Source of the DNA: Pseudocalidococcus azoricus BACA0444
GTDB lineage: Bacteria; Cyanobacteriota; Cyanobacteriia; Thermosynechococcales; Thermosynechococcaceae
Assembly: GCF_031729055.1 (NCBI RefSeq)
Contig: NZ_JAVMIP010000002.1
Location: 62,001-126,000, forward strand
Direction of reading: 5' to 3'
DNA: 64,000 nucleotides
The position numbers and the translations under genes are program-made. The first letter of the stretch is position 1. Every line of letters starts with the position of its first letter. Below the pieces are notes generated by a model, which was not told the DNA's origin, ran no database searches, and was given only the letters and a program-made list of their open reading frames with translations. This document shows, in pieces, positions 19,334 to 28,544 of this stretch.

Positions 19334-20931
19334 TGTTCTACAGTAGCAATAGTTTTGGCCTGGAATTTCTGTATCTCGGCCGCGGGGATATTCGGACTCA
19401 CCCAGGCATAACCAGTCGGGACGCTATTTAAGGGCAAAGGTAGGCGTGTTCCCAAGTTGGGGGTATAAAAACTCAGCAGTACCCAGGTTTGATGTTCGGC
19501 TCCGGTGACAGGTTCTTGAACAATAAAGTTGATTGGGTGATTGGTTAAAATTGCCGCGACTGGCCCCTGGGTTAGCTCGGCTTTAAGATCGGGAGAATAG
19601 TTACCAATCAAGCCCAAAAATCCTGCCGTTACCAGGCCCAGCCAAGAGGTTAAAAGCCATGCCCCCACCCAGGCCCGCCGCCAGTTTTGTACAGAAGTTA
19701 TTCCCAAAACCAACCAGCCCGCCCCGATAATTACCCCCAAAGGAATATAGGCCTGCACCGCATCAGCTGCCGGAATCAACCCCGTTCCCAAACCAATGGC
19801 TGCCCCCCACAAGCCCAGGCCGAGAAAGGCTAATATCCCGCTCATGCCTCGAATCCACAGCCAACGCCTTTGCCATTGCCGATAAAGCTCACAGAGGCCA
19901 AACCCCGCCCACAAGGCCAGCCAGGGATAAAGCTGCAAACTGTAATAGGAAATCCGAGTTGAAAAGAGCGTCAGTAACATCAATAGGACCAGGGGATAAA
20001 TACCCAGCACCAGGCCCATTGGCGTTTTGATGCGAAAGAGACTGATCCGCCGTCCGTGCAGCCCCCACCAGAGCCACCCCCCCACCGCAAAGAAGGCCCA
20101 AGGAAACCCATTGGCGGGGATGTTCCAGAAATAGTAAAAAATATTGCCATCGCCGTGATAGGATTTTTCGCCGAGCATGACCAACTTGCCGAACATTTCC
20201 GTTAAGACCCGCCCGCCATAGATCTGTACCGATTGCCACAACCAGGCCCCCGGCAATAGAAAGCCAAGAATTAACCCAAGATACAGGCCGAGATTCCGAA
20301 AAAAATGCTTGTGAACCCAAAAGAACGGTAGCAGGGCCATAACGGGCAAAAAAATCATCACGCTTTTGATCAAAAATCCCAGGCCGACACAAGCCCCCGC
20401 CACCAGGCCCCAACCCCAAAACGCCCATTGATGATCCCGCTGCCGATCCGCTAAAACCAACGCCAAAACCAGCAAAACTTCGACAAAAACTAAAGGGATA
20501 TCCTGAGTCGCCATTCGCCCATAGGACAAAAACAACGGACACAGCGGTAAAATCATCGCCCCCAGGCCGGCCACGGTTCTCGGCAACAGCACACAGCCCA
20601 AACGAAAGGTTAACAAGACGATGCCCATCCCCAAAACGAAACTCGGCAACCGGGCCACCCCATCACTCACGCCAAAGAGTTGGTAAGCCCCAGCAATCAG
20701 CCAATGTACCCCCACCATCCGGTCAAAAATCGGCGCATCCCACCACCATTGGGTCAACCCATCCCCTTTGAGCACCATCCAGCGGGCCTGCATCCCGTAC
20801 CAACCCTCATCGTGGGCCATCAAACTTTGCTCACCGGAACTGGCCAGAAACAAAATCCCGCTCCACACCATCAACAGCAGGTAAGGGAACAGGGGATGTT
20901 TAGACCAAACTGGCCTGGGGAAATCAGTCAT
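19309..20931 (-). CDS. GT39-type (ArnT/PMT-like) membrane glycosyltransferase
   Basis: 540 residues with about ten to twelve membrane spans. The first periplasmic loop contains MAHDEGWYGMQARWM, the DE motif used by polyprenol-phosphate-dependent glycosyltransferases of the ArnT/PMT clan, followed by WWWDAPIFDRMVGVHWL. The soluble C-terminal part (about 450-540) is short. Such enzymes move a sugar from a lipid carrier onto a lipid or protein on the periplasmic side; the acceptor here is unknown. Start ATG at 20931. It overlaps the alpha/beta hydrolase gene downstream, suggesting an operon. Confidence 0.85.
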   Translation of the reverse strand: MTDFPRPVWSKHPLFPYLLLMVWSGILFLASSGEQSLMAHDEGWYGMQARWMVLKGDGLTQWWWDAPIFDRMVGVHWLIAGAYQLFGVSDGVARLPSFVLGMGIVLLTFRLGCVLLPRTVAGLGAMILPLCPLFLSYGRMATQDIPLVFVEVLLVLALVLADRQRDHQWAFWGWGLVAGACVGLGFLIKSVMIFLPVMALLPFFWVHKHFFRNLGLYLGLILGFLLPGAWLWQSVQIYGGRVLTEMFGKLVMLGEKSYHGDGNIFYYFWNIPANGFPWAFFAVGGWLWWGLHGRRISLFRIKTPMGLVLGIYPLVLLMLLTLFSTRISYYSLQLYPWLALWAGFGLCELYRQWQRRWLWIRGMSGILAFLGLGLWGAAIGLGTGLIPAADAVQAYIPLGVIIGAGWLVLGITSVQNWRRAWVGAWLLTSWLGLVTAGFLGLIGNYSPDLKAELTQGPVAAILTNHPINFIVQEPVTGAEHQTWVLLSFYTPNLGTRLPLPLNSVPTGYAWVSPNIPAAEIQKFQAKTIATVEQWQLLRFP

Positions 20932-21154
20932 GGCAGATTACACACCACAATTTGAACCATCAAGAATTCTCAACCTGTTGCTCATCAATAATCTTGGGGT
21001 TTATTTAGTCGGGAGTCCTATAGTGAGGATGTCAGGAGATGGAATTAGCAAGAAATTACCCATCGCCATAGATCATCGGATTGGTCAGGATCAGTCCACA
21101 GCCCTGGCCTGGGTGAAGCATTTCCCCATCTTATGTCCTTAATCTCAAACCACG

Positions 21155-21703
21155 ATGCTAGAACTGCTGGCAATTTTGTCGGTTTCAGCGGCGGGCGGAC
21201 TGAGGTTGGCCTTACCCCTATTGGTCATTGGTTTAGTCCAAGGGGAGTCTCTCTGGTCGAAAGTCCCAATTTTGGCGCGCTTTGACCCGGCCTGGGTGGT
21301 GGGAGTCTTAGCGGCCTGGTCAGGTCTGGAGCTATTCATCATCACCCATCCCTGGGGGCAACGGTTTTTAATGCTGATCCAACTGATCTTTAGTCCAGCA
21401 GTCGGGGCAATTTTAGGGATGACCTTAGCCGATTTAACCGATACCCCCGTTTGGCTGATTGGCCTGATTGGGGGGCTATTGGCCCTGCTCCTGCAACTGG
21501 TGCAAGTGGGTTGGTTTTTTCGCCTCGGTAAACTGCCCCATTGGTTTATTATTGGGCAAGATTTATTATGTATTTTGCTAGTTCTTTTTGGCGTTCATGC
21601 TCCAAAACCGGGGGGTCTGATTGCCCTACTCTTGCTCTGGTTAGCGATTCGGAGTGCCAAAGACTGGCGACAACAGGCCTACAGCCGGCGAGTACAGAGA
21701 TAA
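21155..21703 (+). CDS. DUF4126-family membrane protein
   Basis: 182 residues with four to five hydrophobic spans: an N-terminal LAILSVSAAGGLRLALPLLV, an ELFIITHPWGQRF loop, a GLIGGLLALLLQLVQVGWF helix and a C-terminal basic tail. The Ala-Gly-Leu-Arg opening and overall plan fit DUF4126, an uncharacterised membrane family. It converges on the ABC1 kinase gene, with four bases between the two stops. Function is unknown. Confidence 0.7.
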   Translation: MLELLAILSVSAAGGLRLALPLLVIGLVQGESLWSKVPILARFDPAWVVGVLAAWSGLELFIITHPWGQRFLMLIQLIFSPAVGAILGMTLADLTDTPVWLIGLIGGLLALLLQLVQVGWFFRLGKLPHWFIIGQDLLCILLVLFGVHAPKPGGLIALLLLWLAIRSAKDWRQQAYSRRVQR

Positions 21704-21707
21704 ATCC

Positions 21708-23648
21708 CTAAAGGGCCGGGGTATAGACCCGCTCCTCAGCTTGATCTCGCCCTAAAAGAAATTCCCGAATAAAGCGAGTTAAGACCCGCTGCACCAGGCC
21801 TGTCGCAATCCGTTGTCCCAGTTGTTGGGTTTCCGGCTTAAAGAGAACCCGCGAGACAATGGGGAAGAGTTTTGCCGCATCAAAGCCAGGAGTATCCTGC
21901 AAAATGCCCGCAATCCGGCGAATATGCTCCAGGCCCTGTTGATCCGGGGTAACAGCGGGAACGGCGGTAATCGGGCTGGGGGTACGCCAAGGGTTAGGGA
22001 ACTGATGCCAGGCCTGTTGTCCCCACTGATCCAAACTTTTCACCAGTTCATCGGCTAATTTATTGCGAATAAACTCCCCCCGCTCTGAAAATAAAAATTC
22101 AATGGCCTGGTTTAAAGCCATATCAAAATCATAATCCCGACTATCCCGCGCATTCCGCAGCAGATTTTCGAGACGATTCCAACGAAAACTTCCATCCTTG
22201 AACAGCAGATTTTTCAGGCTTGTCCGTAATTCTGGGGCCGGGTCTGTGAGCAGGCGTTTGGCAATGTAAGGGTAGGCCGCATTGAGAACTTTGAAATTGG
22301 TATCGACCCCCATTGCAATGCCTTCCATCGTCAACAAAGAACGGACAATCAGGGCATAATAAGCCGGGACGCGGAACGGATATTCATACATCACCTCAGA
22401 GAGTTGATCAAAAATCCGTTGAATATTTAATTCCGCAACGCTGGCTCCCAAGGCATTGTTAAAGACAATTCCCAAGGCCGGAATAATGGGGCGCAAATCC
22501 GTATCCGGAGTCAAAAAGCCTAAATGCACATAATCCTCAGCCAGGCTCTCAAACTCCCGATTGACAATATGGACAATGGCATTGATCAACCCATAACGCT
22601 GGGCGGGCTCAATTTCACTCATCATCCCAAAGTCGAGATAGGCCAGTTTTCCATTCGGCATGGCCAACAAATTGCCAGGGTGGGGATCCGCATGAAAGAA
22701 ACCATGTTCCAATAATTGCCGCAACGAACACTGGACACCAACATTCACCAAATAGCGTGGGTCAATCCCCTGGGCCTGAATCAAGTTGGGCTGATTGAGT
22801 TTTGTCCCGTTCACCCACTCCATTGTCAGGACACGGCGATTGGTATATTGCCAAAAGATCCGGGGGACAAAAATATCCGGTAGATAGCCATACAGACGGG
22901 CAAACCGCTCAGCATTCCGGCCTTCTTGGGTATAGTCCATCTCCTCAAATAGGCGGCCAGAAAATTCATCCAAAATTGCGACTAAGTCACTGCGAAGTTT
23001 ACGAGTTTTTTGGATAAACTCCGCCAGGCCCCGGACAATGTAGATGTCTAAGGTAATCTGCTCTGCCAGGCCAGGACGTTGGACTTTAACAGCCACCTCT
23101 TCCCCAGTTTTTAATCGCCCCCGATAGACCTGTCCCAAGGAAGCCGCCGCAATCGGGTTTGGACTCAGTTCCGCATACAGTTCCTCGGGCCTAGCCCCCA
23201 GTTCTTCCTCAATAAATTGGAAAGCAATGTCATTGGAAAAGGCTGGCAGTTGATCCTGTAGTTTGGTCAATTCTTCTAAATAAATGGCAGGGACTAAATC
23301 TGGCCGGGTAGAGAGAGCTTGCCCAACCTTGATATAGGCCGGCCCCAATTGAGTCAGGGTTTCCCGGAGTTGGATGGCCCGTTGTCGTAAATTTTTCTTG
23401 GTTTGCCCAGTGACAGTATCCCACCAACGATTCAAGAAAATACTAATCACCGGCACTAGGATTTGAATCCACCGCCAGAAAACCCGCAGGGGCTGTTGCC
23501 GATAGCGAGCATTAATTTCTTCGGGATTATAGACTTCAGCCAAGGGAGTATCGGGTAAACTCACAGCGTCCACCGCAATTTCAGTTGAATCAGCGGGAAA
23601 GTCACGAAAAGTTGAGCCGGAATGAACAGGCGGTAAGGCAGTCTTCAT
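21708..23648 (-). CDS. ABC1/UbiB-family atypical kinase
   Basis: 646 residues. ABC1 (AarF/UbiB/ADCK) proteins are atypical kinases or ATPases linked to prenylquinone synthesis and chloroplast lipid droplets. Visible motifs are the N-terminal KxGQ block (AYIKVGQALSTRPDL), the alanine-rich loop ASLGQVYRGRL, the ATP lysine in VAVKVQRPGL, GFFHADPHPGNL with the catalytic Asp, and LDFGMMSEI for metal binding. The C-terminal 150 residues are the variable cyanobacterial/plastid extension. The start ATG is at 23648, with the pfk gene 72 bases upstream on the same strand. Confidence 0.93.
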   Translation of the reverse strand: MKTALPPVHSGSTFRDFPADSTEIAVDAVSLPDTPLAEVYNPEEINARYRQQPLRVFWRWIQILVPVISIFLNRWWDTVTGQTKKNLRQRAIQLRETLTQLGPAYIKVGQALSTRPDLVPAIYLEELTKLQDQLPAFSNDIAFQFIEEELGARPEELYAELSPNPIAAASLGQVYRGRLKTGEEVAVKVQRPGLAEQITLDIYIVRGLAEFIQKTRKLRSDLVAILDEFSGRLFEEMDYTQEGRNAERFARLYGYLPDIFVPRIFWQYTNRRVLTMEWVNGTKLNQPNLIQAQGIDPRYLVNVGVQCSLRQLLEHGFFHADPHPGNLLAMPNGKLAYLDFGMMSEIEPAQRYGLINAIVHIVNREFESLAEDYVHLGFLTPDTDLRPIIPALGIVFNNALGASVAELNIQRIFDQLSEVMYEYPFRVPAYYALIVRSLLTMEGIAMGVDTNFKVLNAAYPYIAKRLLTDPAPELRTSLKNLLFKDGSFRWNRLENLLRNARDSRDYDFDMALNQAIEFLFSERGEFIRNKLADELVKSLDQWGQQAWHQFPNPWRTPSPITAVPAVTPDQQGLEHIRRIAGILQDTPGFDAAKLFPIVSRVLFKPETQQLGQRIATGLVQRVLTRFIREFLLGRDQAEERVYTPAL

Positions 23649-23720
23649 CGCAATTCCCCGCTGAGGCAGTGATGTTAAGTATTGTAACTGAATTCATTAG
23701 GTTGGCTGCTGGGCTAGGCC

Positions 23721-24809
23721 TTAATAATCATCCCCCAAACAAATGCCCATTCCCCGCGCCGTTTTGATCAGCGTGCCATGCAAGTCCACATTTCGATAGG
23801 TCTTAATCGCCTCAGCAATCGGGACACTTACCACCTCGCGGTTTTTCCAGGCCACCATGTGATCGTATTTCTCCTCGGCAATTAAATTGACCGCTGCCAC
23901 ACCAAACACAGTCCCCAAGAGCCGATCCGCGGGTGAAGGAATTCCCCCCCGTTGAATATGCCCCAAGACCGTCACCCGTGATTCTGCCCCTGTGCGAGTC
24001 GCAATCTGTTCGGCAATATATTTCCCAATCCCCCCGTAGCGATCTTCACCTTGTTGACTAATTTGGGTGACTTGATCCCCTAACTCAGTCCGAACCGCCT
24101 CCGAAACCATGACTAAGCAAAACTTCTTGCCCTGGGCCTGGCGTTGACGGATTTTCTCTGCGACATTATCCAAGTTGTAAGGAATTTCAGGAATCAAAAT
24201 AATATCAGCCCCCCCCGCAATCCCCGCCGACAACGCAATATGCCCGGCATCGCGCCCCATCACTTCCAAGACCATGACCCGACTGTGACTAGCGGCCGTA
24301 AAGTGCAACCGATCCAGGGCCTCAGTGGCAATATTGGTGGCCGTATCAAATCCAATGGAAAGCTCAGTCGCCCCAACATCGTTATCAATTGTTTTGGGAA
24401 TGGCGACAAGATTTAGGTTTCCCTGGTTCGCAATCCGCCGCAAAATGGCCAAACTGCCATCCCCACCAATCCCCACCAACGCGTCTAACTTCAATTCGTG
24501 ATACCCAGCAATAATCTCGGCACTGCGATCCTGAAACGTCCCGCCAGCCATTGGAAACGCAAAGGGATTTCCCTTATTGGTTGTCCCCAGAATTGTTCCC
24601 CCTTGGAGGAGTAATTGATCAATACCCTCAATATCCAAGCGGGTAGATTTGGGGGGGCGGTGCATCAGGCCATGGGTGGCTTCCTGAATGCCAATCACTT
24701 CCCAACCATAGGTTCCAATAGCATGATGAACAACTGCCCGAATAGCGGCATTTAAGCCAGCACAATCTCCACCACTGGTTAAAATTCCGATCCGTTTCTG
24801 AGCAGCCAT
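23721..24809 (-). CDS. pfkA: 6-phosphofructokinase, PfkA family
   Basis: Phosphorylates fructose 6-phosphate to the 1,6-bisphosphate, a committed step of glycolysis. The 362-residue product has TSGGDCAGLNAAIRA (11-25), the donor-binding GGDGS (115-119), catalytic PKTIDND (138-144) and MGRDAGHIAL. The GGDGS glycine is the residue usual in ATP enzymes, while the lysine in PKTIDND is usual in PPi-dependent and group III enzymes. The phosphoryl donor is therefore not settled by sequence. Length is that of group III PfkA. Upstream lies an 800-base region without genes. Confidence 0.93.
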   Translation of the reverse strand: MAAQKRIGILTSGGDCAGLNAAIRAVVHHAIGTYGWEVIGIQEATHGLMHRPPKSTRLDIEGIDQLLLQGGTILGTTNKGNPFAFPMAGGTFQDRSAEIIAGYHELKLDALVGIGGDGSLAILRRIANQGNLNLVAIPKTIDNDVGATELSIGFDTATNIATEALDRLHFTAASHSRVMVLEVMGRDAGHIALSAGIAGGADIILIPEIPYNLDNVAEKIRQRQAQGKKFCLVMVSEAVRTELGDQVTQISQQGEDRYGGIGKYIAEQIATRTGAESRVTVLGHIQRGGIPSPADRLLGTVFGVAAVNLIAEEKYDHMVAWKNREVVSVPIAEAIKTYRNVDLHGTLIKTARGMGICLGDDY

Positions 24810-24952
24810 GGGAATGAGTCCTTAAAAATGGGATGCCTGAGTAACAATTGAAGAGAGAAAACTTAGAAATCCTTTTTAGATTACCCTAAATTCTACGGTG
24901 ATTTTGTTAAGCTAAATTAAAAATCTCAGCCTAATGATCTGCTATTAAGGAT

Positions 24953-24966
24953 CATGAATATTCATG
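24953..24966. promoter_or_regulatory. Perfect 14-bp palindrome upstream of pfkA
   Basis: CATGAATATTCATG reads the same on both strands. It lies 144 bases upstream of the pfkA start codon in the divergent region. Size and symmetry suit a dimeric regulator site; no regulator can be named. Confidence 0.3.
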
Positions 24967-25221
24967 TTTCAATGATTGAGCTTAAGCCGAGTCATCTAGG
25001 ATATTTGTATGGAAATAATCTTAAATATTAACGATTACCATGGTTTTAACTGTTTCAATGAACTAACTAAGACTTGGGGACTGGTGAGAAGTATCTTGCT
25101 GAAGACACCGATGCTGTGCCGAGGGTTGGCTAATTTTAAGTGAAATTTAGCAATGGCTTAGAAAGCAGATGAAACTTTTCTCTAGTAGCTATTAAGAATT
25201 TAATTTTAGAAATATCTGCCC

Positions 25222-25488
25222 ATGAATGATCAAAATGTTGCGCTCCTAAAAGCATCTGAGATTGCTGTGGGCCTCCACCCTGTTGGGGTAAAAATTGCTC
25301 CTGTCCCATCCGGCTAAGAATCTTTTATTGATCATGGGCATGAGAATCAAGAGGCATCGGGTTAGATCATCTCAGGTTGCGGGATTGTGGCAATTGCAGA
25401 TCAGGAGCTTGTCTATTTCATAGTAATTGAGTCTTTATATGTTGTTACTCATTTAGGGTTAGAGGGGAACAAGTCAGAAAGTGACTGA
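25222..25488 (+). pseudogene. Possible decayed reading frame
   Basis: From ATG 25222 one frame gives a 31-residue peptide (MNDQNVALLKASEIAVGLHP and on to a TAA at 25315). After single stops at 25315 and 25363 it continues in the same frame to a TGA at 25486. The segments look moderately protein-like, but no family is recognised and two stops in 88 codons is not far from chance. Confidence 0.2.
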
Positions 25489-25609
25489 TGGGAAGTCTTT
25501 TAACATTTCCACTCTCTCAGAACAGTCTGCGTAACGCTATAGTTGATGAGTTGGCCCTCAGCCTTCTTAGTCCCAGATCAGGATCTCTGGCATAACTCTA
25601 AACCTGTTT

Positions 25610-26413
25610 ATGACTACTGTTACCTTGATGACGACTGTTCCCAATTCTCAAGAGCCAATTACATCCCTTGTTGAAATGTTCTCAGCAATTCAGGGGGAAG
25701 GGATGAACGTGGGGACGCGGCAGTTATTTATCCGATTTGCTGGCTGTGATTTACGCTGTATCTATTGCGATAGTGCCCATACATGGCATCCCCAGGCCCA
25801 GGGGCGAATTGAACAAACTCCAGGCCAGCGAGACTTTATCACAGTTAATAACCCAGTATCCTTGAAGCAGATTTTGGCCTGGGCCGACCAATTGAATATC
25901 ACGGGTCTCCATGACAGCATTAGCCTCACTGGTGGTGAACCCCTCCTAGCCCTAGAGTTTTTGCAAGAGTTTTTACCGATCCTGAAACAATGCACTAGCT
26001 TACCCATCTATCTCGAATCGGGTGGACATCATCCCCAGGCCCTAGGGCAACTCCTCCCCTATTTAGATAGTATCGGCATGGACATTAAGTTACCCAGTGT
26101 CTCTGGTGAATCCCATTGGCCAGCCCATCGCGCTTTTCTCCAGGCCTGTCATGCCGCAAACAAAGATGTATTTTGTAAGGTGATTATTTCTGCCCAGACC
26201 ACAACCCAAGACCTAAACCAGGCCGGGGCCTTAGTCGCCGCAATTAACCCCGATATTCCGCTCATATTGCAACCTATTACCCCCATTGGCACAGGTCGTT
26301 TGACCCACCCCCCCACCCCGGCCCAAGTCCTGGCCTGGCAAGGCTTACTGAAGCAATATTTATCTCAAGTTCGAGTCATTCCCCAAACTCATAAGTTTTT
26401 GCATCAGCTTTAA
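25610..26413 (+). CDS. queE: 7-carboxy-7-deazaguanine synthase (radical SAM)
   Basis: QueE rearranges 6-carboxytetrahydropterin to 7-carboxy-7-deazaguanine, a step in queuosine and other 7-deazapurine synthesis. The 267-residue product has the QueE-type radical-SAM cluster loop FAGCDLRCIYCDSAHTW (C-x3-C-x2-C), SIQGEG-like FSAIQGEGMNVG before it, the glycine-rich SLTGGEPLL, and LESGGH. The N-terminal 15 residues are not conserved, so the true start could be the ATG at 25628 rather than 25610. The other que genes are not in the window. Confidence 0.92.
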   Translation: MTTVTLMTTVPNSQEPITSLVEMFSAIQGEGMNVGTRQLFIRFAGCDLRCIYCDSAHTWHPQAQGRIEQTPGQRDFITVNNPVSLKQILAWADQLNITGLHDSISLTGGEPLLALEFLQEFLPILKQCTSLPIYLESGGHHPQALGQLLPYLDSIGMDIKLPSVSGESHWPAHRAFLQACHAANKDVFCKVIISAQTTTQDLNQAGALVAAINPDIPLILQPITPIGTGRLTHPPTPAQVLAWQGLLKQYLSQVRVIPQTHKFLHQL

Positions 26414-26665
26414 TCTATCCGTGAATTTCTACAGACAAGGTGACGCAAACTGTTGTAAGAGAATAGGAATCTCCAAGGGACTGCCCATCAAGGATTTTCC
26501 GACTTGTTCCCCCCTCACCCTAAATGAAGTAGCCCTATGCGCATCCCAAAAGGTCAGCAGAGGAGGTGGAGTAGCCTATATCCGTTTTTGCAAAATTGTG
26601 TTAGCCAAATGAGACAGAATCAGAACTTAAGACTAGGATACCCGTGGATATTCCTGTTGAAATGA

Positions 26666-26986
26666 CTAGGAACATTGCCGCTGTGAGGTTCGGGGTTGGA
26701 GATGGCGATATTCGGCCAAATACTGTTCCAATTCCGCAAAAGCAGGTAAGTTCAGCCGATAGTAAATCCACCGTCCAGACTGACGCGCTAAGACCAGGCC
26801 CGCATCCTTGAGAGTCCGTAAATGAAATGATAGTTTAGACTGGCTAATTTGGAGACGGGTACAAAGGTCACAAACACATAGTTCTTCTCGCTGCAAGAGG
26901 GTTAAAACATCCAAGCGAATGGGATCGGAAAGGGCATGAAACCTGAGTAAAACAGTCTGATCTGGAGAGGTAATCTGAGCAATCAT
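26666..26986 (-). CDS. ArsR-family metal-responsive repressor
   Basis: A 106-residue winged-helix repressor: FHALSDPIRLDVLTLL opens the domain, ELCVCDLC (C37, C39, C42) lies at the start of the recognition region, and SQSKLSFHLRTLKDAGLV is the DNA-reading helix. The CVCDLC arrangement is the classical arsenite/antimonite site of ArsR. The C-terminus adds a cysteine (RQCS). ATG at 26986 was chosen over a TTG two codons upstream. No arsenic-resistance genes are adjacent, so the target may be elsewhere; the downstream gene is gpsA's convergent partner region. Confidence 0.88.
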   Translation of the reverse strand: MIAQITSPDQTVLLRFHALSDPIRLDVLTLLQREELCVCDLCTRLQISQSKLSFHLRTLKDAGLVLARQSGRWIYYRLNLPAFAELEQYLAEYRHLQPRTSQRQCS

Positions 26987-27046
26987 CCTCAAATCCTAGC
27001 AAATTCTCCAGGTTGGGGATGCAAACAGGCTCCCTGCATTAGTGCA

Positions 27047-28000
27047 TTAGTGATCTAAGGTTTCCACTTTGAAGGGCCGCTCCAGGAGTTGGGTCAGGGC
27101 TTGTTGGGGAGTCACCTCATCCCGCAATACGGTAGTTACGGCCTGGGTAATGGGGACATCTAGATCATGGGCCTGGGCATAGTCGCTTAAAACTAGGGCC
27201 GTATTCACCCCTTCCGCTGTCCCAATCACTCGTTCTAAAGCATCTTTGAGGGCAGTTCCTTGGGCTAAATGCCAACCCACTTGATAATTGCGACTTAAGG
27301 GACTTGTACAGGTAGCCAATAAATCACCCAGGCCCGATAACCCATAAAAAGTCTGAATATCACCACCCCAATGGGTTCCCACCCGTACCATTTCCAACAG
27401 CCCCCGTGTAATCAAGGCTGAGCGCGCATTCACCCCCAAGCCCAGGCCATCATTGACCCCACAGGCAATGGCCATGACATTTTTCAAAACCCCCCCCAAC
27501 TCCACCCCCCGCCGATCTGGATTGGTATAAACCCGAAAGGTGGGCATGGCAAATAAACTCTGGGCCTGGGCCGCAATCTCTAAATCGCCCCCAATCACCG
27601 CGGCGGCCGGTAAACCCTGATTAATTTCAGCCGCTAAATTAGGGCCAGAGAGAACCACAATCTGGGCCTGGGGTAATAGTTCTGTCCAAATTTGGGTCGC
27701 CGTGGCCGCTGTTTGGGGTTCCAGTCCCTTCGTTGCGCTAATTAAAACCCGGCCGGGGGGAAGATTTAAGGCTTGGACTTGTTGGGCAATCCCCCGCACC
27801 CCCTGAATGGGCAAGGTAGAGATAATAATTTGGATTGGCTCAAGCTGGCCTGGGGTCAAAGGGCCTTGGTGACGTTGCCAGATGCGGACGGAAAACCCTT
27901 GCCGATTCAACACACTTAAAATAGTTTTGCCCCAAGCCCCTAAGCCCAACAGCAGGATCTTGTCTTGGACTGAATGAACCGGCCAATCCGCCGCTACCAT
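27047..28000 (-). CDS. gpsA: Glycerol-3-phosphate dehydrogenase [NAD(P)+]
   Basis: GpsA reduces dihydroxyacetone phosphate to sn-glycerol 3-phosphate, the backbone of membrane glycerolipids. The 317-residue product has the Rossmann motif LGLGAWGKTI near the start, SATKGLE, SGPNLAAEI, the catalytic lysine in GVLKNVMAIACG, and GLSGLGDLLATC with SRNYQVG. Length is normal. ATG at 28000; the ribosome binding site is not obvious. The small secreted-protein gene lies upstream on the same strand. Confidence 0.95.
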   Translation of the reverse strand: MVAADWPVHSVQDKILLLGLGAWGKTILSVLNRQGFSVRIWQRHQGPLTPGQLEPIQIIISTLPIQGVRGIAQQVQALNLPPGRVLISATKGLEPQTAATATQIWTELLPQAQIVVLSGPNLAAEINQGLPAAAVIGGDLEIAAQAQSLFAMPTFRVYTNPDRRGVELGGVLKNVMAIACGVNDGLGLGVNARSALITRGLLEMVRVGTHWGGDIQTFYGLSGLGDLLATCTSPLSRNYQVGWHLAQGTALKDALERVIGTAEGVNTALVLSDYAQAHDLDVPITQAVTTVLRDEVTPQQALTQLLERPFKVETLDH

Positions 28001-28040
28001 AAATGCTTACATGAACAACCCTAAGTCCAAGTTAAACCGA

Positions 28041-28370
28041 TTAGGGTGCCGGAGTGATTGCCGGTTGGGTTTGGTTCTGGAGTTGTTGCTGGCGAAGTCG
28101 GAACTGGGCCGCTTCCGAGTTAAGGTTTTCCATTTGATCTTGGGCCACTTCGCTATAACTGCGGGCATCCATGTTCCGAATTTGGTTCATGAGACTGGGC
28201 AACGAGAGACTACCGCCTTGGCCACCGCCATTGAGCAGGCCACCAATATCATTGGATTTTTGCCCTTCTTGCCAGCCTTGGAGGGGATCTGCTTGTTGGG
28301 CCAAGGCCGCCGGAGCCAGAGTCAGAGAAGCCAGACCTAGGACTAGGGAAAGAGATTGCTGAAATTTCAT
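28041..28370 (-). CDS. Small secreted protein of unknown function
   Basis: 109 residues. The signal peptide is clear: MKFQQSLSLVLGLASLTLAP followed by AALAQQ with a likely cleavage after ALA. The mature part is Gln/Asn/Ser-rich and hydrophilic, with a glycine patch (GGLLNGGGQGGS) and a C-terminal Q-rich helix. The ATG at 28370 has GAGGAAAA just upstream and places the signal peptide correctly; the frame extends five codons further without support. No domain recognised. Confidence 0.65.
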   Translation of the reverse strand: MKFQQSLSLVLGLASLTLAPAALAQQADPLQGWQEGQKSNDIGGLLNGGGQGGSLSLPSLMNQIRNMDARSYSEVAQDQMENLNSEAAQFRLRQQQLQNQTQPAITPAP

Positions 28371-28544
28371 CGGTTTTCCTCGCACGAACTTGAAACAAAA
28401 CTAAACCGAAAATTACCCTTATCCTAGCTTGGAACTCGAATGGGGATCTAACTCTAGCTCATTTTGATGGTTCTACTTGCCCCAAGCCAACCTCTATGAT
28501 CAAAAGATAGTCGGGGCAAATGCTGATCAAGGTAGGGGGCAATT

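Larger units (their letters stand above)
24810..25609. other. 800-nt intergenic region between pfkA and queE
   Basis: The longest non-coding stretch in the window, AT-rich and devoid of the CCAGGCC word. It carries a 14-bp palindrome at 24953-24966 and a possible decayed frame at 25222-25488. No tRNA, riboswitch (glutamine and preQ1 types were considered) or known small RNA was recognised. It must contain the promoters of the two divergent genes. Confidence 0.4.

Noticed and set aside
20930..21142. 70-codon frame upstream of the DUF4126 gene
   Set aside because: Overlaps the divergent glycosyltransferase start region and has no recognisable features.
24810..25609. Glutamine or preQ1 riboswitch near queE or pfkA
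   Set aside because: The conserved blocks of these RNAs were not found in the 800-base region.
26421..26612. 63-codon frame after queE
   Set aside because: GTG start, no ribosome binding site, no family resemblance; it reads as random sequence.
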